Positions 6,683 to 10,287 of a stretch of DNA of 10,287 bases are shown in pieces (within the stretch, counting starts at the first letter, position 1; every line of letters starts with the position of its first letter). The translations under genes were made by a program, and so were the position numbers. The stretch is taken from contig DAOSUS010000101.1 of NCBI GenBank assembly GCA_035378955.1, forward strand, positions 1 through 10,287, given 5' to 3'. Below the pieces are notes generated by a model. That model searched no databases, was not told the DNA's origin, and was given only the letters and a program-made list of their open reading frames with translations. Origin of the DNA: Candidatus Hydrogenedens sp. (lineage in GTDB: Bacteria > Hydrogenedentota > Hydrogenedentia > Hydrogenedentales > Hydrogenedentaceae).

Positions 6683-7447
6683 ATGGAAGAAATAGGAAGA
6701 CGATGGGTTCTTTACTATATACCCGGTACTGATATACTAATACCGGGAGGGGGAATACATGTCTTTACCGTGATATCTTCATTTTTTATCGTAATGATTT
6801 TGCTCTTGATAAGTTATATATTTTCTCATCGTTTTCAACACATTCCTACAAGAACACAATCGTTGCTCGAAATAGTTGTTTTGTGGTTTAAGTCGTTAAT
6901 CGAACCGATTATAGAAACTTCAAATGCGAATATTTTATACGAAGTATTACCCTTTGTTTCTTCTCTTTTTTCTTTTATATTTTTTGCTATTTTATTTTCT
7001 TTGATTCCTTTACCTTATATGGAAGAACCTACCGGTGATTTGAATTGCACTATTGCTCTTGCTCTTTTATCACTTATTTACAGTTGGGTTACTGCTGTAA
7101 GATTTAAAGGGATACAGGGTTTTATCCGAGAATTTCAAGGACCTTTATATAATGATGATTCAGAAAGTTCTCAAAAAAACACTTTACAAAAACTTTCCGT
7201 TCTCTTTTTCTTCCCCTTCAAAATTATAGAGGAGGTTTCCAAAATTATTTCCCTCTCCTGTCGTCTTTTTGGGAACACTTTGGGTTCAGGAATCGTAAGC
7301 GTTGTTATTGCCACACTTACATTTTATATTTTTGTGCCTATTATATTTAACATGTTATTAACCGGTTTTGAGGCGTTTATTCAAGCATTTGTTTTTGCCT
7401 CTTTAACAACGGTATATATTTCATCTTACTTAGCAGAAAACCATTAA
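6683..7447 (+). CDS. atpB: F-type ATP synthase subunit a
   Basis: The 254-residue membrane protein forms the half-channels that carry the coupling ion to and from the c ring. Diagnostic segments are EEPTGDLNCTIALAL (115-129), the EEVSKIISLSCRLFGN stretch with the essential Arg194 (counterpart of E. coli Arg210), and the C-terminal AFIQAFVFASLTTVYIS, where Gln234 matches the conserved Gln of the last helix. Five to six hydrophobic helices are visible. Length is normal for the family. A weak AGG lies 8 nt before the ATG. Next comes atpE after 21 bp. Confidence 0.96.
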   Translation: MEEIGRRWVLYYIPGTDILIPGGGIHVFTVISSFFIVMILLLISYIFSHRFQHIPTRTQSLLEIVVLWFKSLIEPIIETSNANILYEVLPFVSSLFSFIFFAILFSLIPLPYMEEPTGDLNCTIALALLSLIYSWVTAVRFKGIQGFIREFQGPLYNDDSESSQKNTLQKLSVLFFFPFKIIEEVSKIISLSCRLFGNTLGSGIVSVVIATLTFYIFVPIIFNMLLTGFEAFIQAFVFASLTTVYISSYLAENH

Positions 7448-7456
7448 ACAAAATAT

Positions 7457-7462
7457 AAGGAG
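7457..7462 (+). promoter_or_regulatory. Strong ribosome binding site for atpE
   Basis: AAGGAG followed by six T before the ATG at 7469. It is the best Shine-Dalgarno of the operon, fitting the high copy number of the c subunit. It also fixes the start upstream of the internal ATG at 7553, which lacks such a site, so the N-terminal extension of the protein is probably real. Confidence 0.75.
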
Positions 7463-7468
7463 TTTTTT

Positions 7469-7798
7469 ATGGATATTCACACATGGTATAACATGCTAAA
7501 TTTTGTTGTTGCCCAAACAGCAGAAACAGCCCAACAAAACTCTAGTATTTCTATGACAGGTGAAGACTTACGAGTAATATTTGCCTGTTTATCTGCCGCT
7601 TTTACAATTGCAGTAGCGGGTTTAGGAGCGGCTCTTTCTGAAGGTTATGCTGCTGCAAAAGCATGTGAAGGGGTAGCAAGAAATCCTGAGGCGTCGGGAC
7701 CTGTAACAAGAACCATGATAATAGGTCAAGCCGTTACTGAATCTGTTGCCATTTATGCATTGGTAATAGCCGTCATTATTCTTTTCTTTATGGTGTAA
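7469..7798 (+). CDS. atpE: F-type ATP synthase subunit c, with two-carboxylate Na+-type ion site
   Basis: The protein has 109 residues, against about 80-90 usual, because of a polar N-terminal extension of about 28 residues. Two transmembrane helices (about 35-60 and 82-107) flank the polar loop ARNPEA. Aligned to the Ilyobacter tartaricus c subunit (offset 26), the ion ligands are Glu58 (Gln32 there), Val89 (Val63), Glu91 (Glu65), Ser92 (Ser66) and Tyr96 (Tyr70), with Val93 in place of Thr67. Glu-Ser plus a second carboxylate resembles the Na+-binding c ring of Fusobacterium nucleatum, so Na+ coupling is plausible; this is an inference. In helix 1 the glycine motif is partly replaced (G51, G53, A55, S57, G59), which may affect ring size. 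Confidence 0.95.
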   Translation: MDIHTWYNMLNFVVAQTAETAQQNSSISMTGEDLRVIFACLSAAFTIAVAGLGAALSEGYAAAKACEGVARNPEASGPVTRTMIIGQAVTESVAIYALVIAVIILFFMV

Positions 7799-7810
7799 AC
7801 CAGAGATACT

Positions 7811-8242
7811 ATGATTAGTATAAATTTAACCCTCTTAATTGAACTTCTTTTATTCCTCTTTTTCTTTATTTTTGCGAGGAAATATATCTGGAAACCCCTT
7901 TTGCAAACAATCAAAGAACGAGAGGAATATTTTCAAAGAAAAGAGAATGAAATTGAAACCACAATTCAAAAAGCAAAAGAATTACGAGAAGAATATAAAA
8001 ATACATTAGAACAGGCTCAAAAATCACTTGATTCCAGGATAGACAATACAATACGAAATGCTTATATTGAACAAAGAGCATTAATTGAACAGGAACAAAA
8101 AAAGGCAAATGAACAACTAATTCTTTTCCGAAATAAATTAGAAAAACAATTTTGCATGAATAGTACAGAAATTCAAACACATGCGGAAATATTATCAGAG
8201 AAGATAATCCAATGTCTGACACAACAAAAACGAATTTTTTAA
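7811..8242 (+). CDS. atpF: F-type ATP synthase subunit b
   Basis: The 143-residue protein has one N-terminal transmembrane helix (about 5-23), the b-type junction ARKYIWKPLLQTIKEREEYF, and then a long charged helix (about 35-125) of coiled-coil character. It forms part of the peripheral stalk linking the membrane sector to F1. It follows atpE by 12 bp and overlaps the next gene by 31 bp in another frame. It is somewhat shorter than the usual 155-170 residues. Together with the downstream b-type gene it probably forms a heterodimeric stalk (inference). Confidence 0.9.
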   Translation: MISINLTLLIELLLFLFFFIFARKYIWKPLLQTIKEREEYFQRKENEIETTIQKAKELREEYKNTLEQAQKSLDSRIDNTIRNAYIEQRALIEQEQKKANEQLILFRNKLEKQFCMNSTEIQTHAEILSEKIIQCLTQQKRIF

Positions 8243-8997
8243 CTCGACATAAAAAATTCCTTATTAGAGTTTTAACATTTTATCTAATAGGGATAATAGG
8301 AGGAATATATTTTTTCCACTCCCCTAATTTATCCAAGGACTATTTACAAAAATATGAGCAAGAGCATAGAATTTATAAAGAAATTAGTAAACATCCTGAT
8401 TATTACAAATTTTTACAAAGACCTCATCTATATAAAGGTTCACCGGAAGAGTTAGAAAAGTTTAATTTTGCAGCAAATTATGAAAAAAATCCAGATTTTT
8501 TAAGGGAAAAAGAGAGAATCTTTTATTATACCTTATGGTTCAAAACATTAGACTTTTTAATTATCATTTTCATAGTTTTTCATTTTGGATGGCAACCTTT
8601 ATTGAATTACACATATACCTATCAAAGGCACATATTAAACAAACAAAATGAAATTGATAATCGTATACGGCAAAGCAATGAAGAGGAAGTAAAGGCAAAA
8701 AATCTTTATCAAACTCTACCCAATGTAATAAAAGAAAGGGAATATTATAAAGAATCTTTTTTGGCTCAGCGACTATCTGAAATTGAAAAACAAAATCAAC
8801 AGGCTTTAGCACAAATTGAATTTCTATTGGAAACAAGGAAACAAGAAGCGATTTTACATTGTATTAACGAAGTAAAAAGACAATTGATAAATGAATCCAT
8901 AAAGAAGGCTGAACAGGAATTAGTAGCATCAGAAACCCCTGAAAGATTAGAACAAACTGTTGAAAAATTTAATTTCTTAATAACGATGATTTCATAA
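8212..8997 (+). CDS. Second b-type ATP synthase subunit with an extra N-terminal membrane segment and outside domain
   Basis: The protein has 261 residues. After a short basic N-terminus, one hydrophobic helix (about 17-36) leads to a charged, Tyr-rich stretch of about 70 residues (37-106). A second helix follows (about 107-127) in a b-like context (LWFKTLDFLIIIF...GWQPLL), and then a long charged helix (about 135-250). From residue 105 on it looks like an ordinary b subunit. The preceding part is an addition, predicted to be outside the cytoplasmic membrane between the two helices. The start at 8212 lies within atpF, with GAGAAG about 8 nt before it. Its position between atpF and atpH supports a peripheral stalk role. 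The first helix might instead be a cleaved signal peptide, as in some deltaproteobacterial b subunits. Confidence 0.82.
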   Translation: MSDTTKTNFLTRHKKFLIRVLTFYLIGIIGGIYFFHSPNLSKDYLQKYEQEHRIYKEISKHPDYYKFLQRPHLYKGSPEELEKFNFAANYEKNPDFLREKERIFYYTLWFKTLDFLIIIFIVFHFGWQPLLNYTYTYQRHILNKQNEIDNRIRQSNEEEVKAKNLYQTLPNVIKEREYYKESFLAQRLSEIEKQNQQALAQIEFLLETRKQEAILHCINEVKRQLINESIKKAEQELVASETPERLEQTVEKFNFLITMIS

Positions 8998-9012
8998 ATT
9001 GGAATAAGGGAT

Positions 9013-9597
9013 ATGAATCTTATAATACGGAATAGATTAGCCCAGCGATACGCAGAGGCATTAAAGTCTTTTATAAAAGATGAAAATGACCTCGTTAAAG
9101 TTAATGAAACATATCAGATACTCGCCTATTTATTAAAAAAAGAGCCTCGATTTCTTACTTTCTTAACCAATCCTGTTATCCCTTTTGAACAAAAAAAGAA
9201 AATATTAAACCAAATTTTTGAAATTACAGATTCACCTGAATATTTTAGAAATTTCTCGAACTTTCTTATAAAACATAACCGAGCAGGAATAATAAGGGAA
9301 ATATCAAAGGTATTTTCAGAGAAGATTGACCCGTGGTTAAATCAAATTGAAGTTGAAGTTACAACAGCGACCCAGTTACCTGGAGAATCTGAAAAATCAC
9401 TTATTAAAACCCTGGAACGATTTACAAAAAAGAAAGTTCGACTTGTAAAACACATTAACCCGTCTATATTAGGAGGAATTATAGTCCATTTTTATGGATT
9501 TTCATTTGATTTTAGTTATCGCACACAATTGGAAAAGTTAAAAGAAGAAATTATGAAAAAGGAAATTTCTATCAATGATATACAATCCACGAATTGA
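9013..9597 (+). CDS. atpH: F-type ATP synthase subunit delta
   Basis: The 194-residue soluble protein, close to family length, connects the b stalk to the top of the alpha3beta3 head. Visible signatures are the N-terminal LAQRYAEAL (9-17), the helical domain with FLTNPVIPFEQKKKIL (50-65), and the C-terminal ILGGIIVHFYGFSFDFSYRTQLEKLKEE stretch with the conserved Gly-Gly and Asp-x-Ser spacing. It starts 15 bp after the second b gene and its last 23 bp overlap the start of atpA, so translation is probably coupled. Confidence 0.93.
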   Translation: MNLIIRNRLAQRYAEALKSFIKDENDLVKVNETYQILAYLLKKEPRFLTFLTNPVIPFEQKKKILNQIFEITDSPEYFRNFSNFLIKHNRAGIIREISKVFSEKIDPWLNQIEVEVTTATQLPGESEKSLIKTLERFTKKKVRLVKHINPSILGGIIVHFYGFSFDFSYRTQLEKLKEEIMKKEISINDIQSTN

Positions 9598-10162
9598 TGA
9601 GATTACCAATCTTATCAAGCAACAAATAAGTTTGTATTCAAGTTCAATTGATGTTTCTGAGACAGGAACCGTAATCCAAAGTGGTGACGGTATAGCCCGA
9701 GTATTTGGTCTGAAGAATGCTTTCATGGGTGAATTGATTGATTTACCCCATGGAGTAAAAGGAATTGTTTTTAGTTTAGAAGAAGACCATGTTGGGGTTA
9801 TACTTCTGGGGGATTATGAACTAATAAAAGAAGGGGATGTTGCTAAAAGGACATGGATGATATCCTCTGTTCCTGTTGGAGAATCTATTTTAGGTCGTGT
9901 AGTAAATGCTATTGGTGAGCCTGTAGATACAGGTGACCCTATACAAGCAGAAGCACATTACCCTGTGGAACGAATTGCCCCAGGCATTATTGATAGGACT
10001 CCTGTAACTGTTCCACTTCATACAGGCATAAAGGCCATTGACTCTATGGTACCTATTGGAAGAGGACAGCGAGAATTAATAATTGGAGACCGACAAACAG
10101 GTAAAACATCTATAGCCATAGAATTTGGCTGTACAGGAGGTTTTTCTTTTGCAACTTCCTGA
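9575..10162 (+). CDS. atpA: F-type ATP synthase subunit alpha, N-terminal part only; open frame broken after the Walker A motif
   Basis: The first 183 residues are a good alpha subunit. They include the N-terminal beta-barrel domain (GDGIARVFGL, GVKGIVFSLEEDHVGVILLG), VGESILGRVVNAIGEPVD, the GIKAIDSMVPIGRGQREL stretch and Walker A GDRQTGKT (172-179), then SIAIE. The usual continuation is lost from about 10124: the frame runs on as FGCTGGFSFATS and stops at 10162, giving 195 residues instead of about 500. The remaining nucleotide-binding and C-terminal domains are absent from all frames to the window end. The DNA after the joint makes sense on the opposite strand, so this is a junction and not a simple frameshift. 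The cell needs AtpA, so a chimeric assembly joint or an intact copy elsewhere should be considered. Confidence 0.88.
   Translation: MIYNPRIDEITNLIKQQISLYSSSIDVSETGTVIQSGDGIARVFGLKNAFMGELIDLPHGVKGIVFSLEEDHVGVILLGDYELIKEGDVAKRTWMISSVPVGESILGRVVNAIGEPVDTGDPIQAEAHYPVERIAPGIIDRTPVTVPLHTGIKAIDSMVPIGRGQRELIIGDRQTGKTSIAIEFGCTGGFSFATS
10121..10127. other. Probable junction between atpA and unrelated opposite-strand sequence
   Basis: Up to codon GAA (10121-10123) the plus strand encodes a normal alpha subunit. From 10124 it encodes nothing alpha-like, and the minus strand becomes gene-like. No insertion-sequence end, direct repeat, intein residue pattern or intron boundary is visible at this point. 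Confidence 0.6.
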
Positions 10163-10221
10163 GATTGTTTCTCTGGCTTATTATCAGGATTATTTGAATT
10201 TTTGCTTCGTTTAATAATCAT
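10124..10221 (-). CDS. Beginning of an unrecognised minus-strand gene, cut at the atpA joint
   Basis: From an ATG at 10221 about 33 codons read MIIKRSKNSNNPDNK and on through a Lys/Glu/Pro/Gln-rich, disordered-looking stretch (EKQSQE, KEKPPVQPN). The frame then enters antisense atpA sequence at about 10124 and remains open only by chance to 10018. The start lies 5 nt after the stop of another minus-strand frame, as expected for adjacent genes in an operon. No family is recognised. The composition fits a charged N-terminal linker of a larger protein, but this is a guess. Confidence 0.4.
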
Positions 10222-10226
10222 TTTTA

Positions 10227-10286
10227 CTACTTTGCAAGTTTTTCTTTTAAGTAATTATAAACTACGTTTGATACATGAGGTGAAAT
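10227..10286 (-). CDS. C-terminal tail of an unrecognised minus-strand gene, 5'-truncated by the window edge
   Basis: The frame reads ISPHVSNVVYNYLKEKLAK and stops with TAG at 10227-10229. It is only 19 codons, too short to identify, but the amphipathic, Lys-rich ending looks like a genuine protein C-terminus. It is followed after 5 nt by the next start codon on the same strand. The true start lies beyond the window. Confidence 0.35.
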   Translation of the reverse strand: MSPHVSNVVYNYLKEKLAK

Positions 10287-10287
10287 T

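Noticed and set aside
7911..8222. Minus-strand open frames within atpF, and at 8570-8836 within the second b gene
   Set aside because: Both lie opposite coiled-coil coding sequence rich in Lys/Glu codons, which leaves the complementary frame open and Phe/Leu-rich by composition.
10018..10123. Extension of the minus-strand frame from 10221 into atpA
   Set aside because: This part is exactly antisense to conserved alpha-subunit codons including Walker A, so it is not native to the minus-strand gene.
10100..10162. An intein or self-splicing intron inserted after the GKT of atpA
   Set aside because: The frame closes within 13 codons, there is no Cys/Ser intein start at the joint, no intron boundary pattern, and no resumption of alpha sequence, although only about 160 bases remain visible.

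Overview
The window is AT-rich bacterial DNA with tightly packed genes. It reads as a chromosomal segment of a diderm-type, probably anaerobic bacterium. Hanks-type kinase, secreted TPR proteins and CsgG-like domains occur together, as is common in Hydrogenedentes/Planctomycetes/Omnitrophica-like lineages. The taxon cannot be fixed from this sequence alone, and this placement is an inference. No tRNA, rRNA, CRISPR array, insertion sequence or transposase was seen.

Layout. (1) Positions 1-528, plus strand: the 3' part of an NAD-dependent epimerase-like gene of the TIGR01777/DUF1731 type. (2) Positions 512-5954, minus strand: a four-gene cluster. In transcription order it encodes a secreted trypsin-like protease with TPRs, a membrane-anchored Ser/Thr protein kinase, a secreted fusion (redox-dead thioredoxin fold, TPRs, CsgG-like, FlgT-C-like), and a secreted, C-terminally anchored protein of unknown function. 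It looks like an envelope sensing or signalling operon. (3) Positions 5955-6042: a short AT-rich divergent promoter region. (4) Positions 6043 to about 10123, plus strand: an F-type ATP synthase operon in the order atpZ-atpI-atpB-atpE-atpF-second b-atpH-atpA. (5) From about 10124 to 10287: atpA breaks off just after its Walker A motif. The remaining sequence reads well only on the minus strand, as the tail of one gene and the beginning of another. This is either a real rearrangement or a chimeric assembly joint.

How the genes work together. The plus-strand cluster encodes the membrane sector (a, c, two b-type subunits), two small assembly factors, the delta stalk subunit and the start of alpha. 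The c subunit carries Glu at the Na+-ligand position usually held by Gln, plus Glu-Ser and Tyr at the other ligand positions. This resembles the two-carboxylate Na+ site described for Fusobacterium nucleatum, so a sodium-coupled enzyme is a reasonable hypothesis. The second b-type subunit has an extra N-terminal membrane segment and an extracytoplasmic loop of about 70 residues.

The most unusual points are the secreted protease/kinase/TPR-CsgG operon, a dnaX-like slippery heptamer at the protease-kinase overlap, the two-carboxylate c subunit, the b-type subunit with an outside domain, and the abrupt break in atpA.
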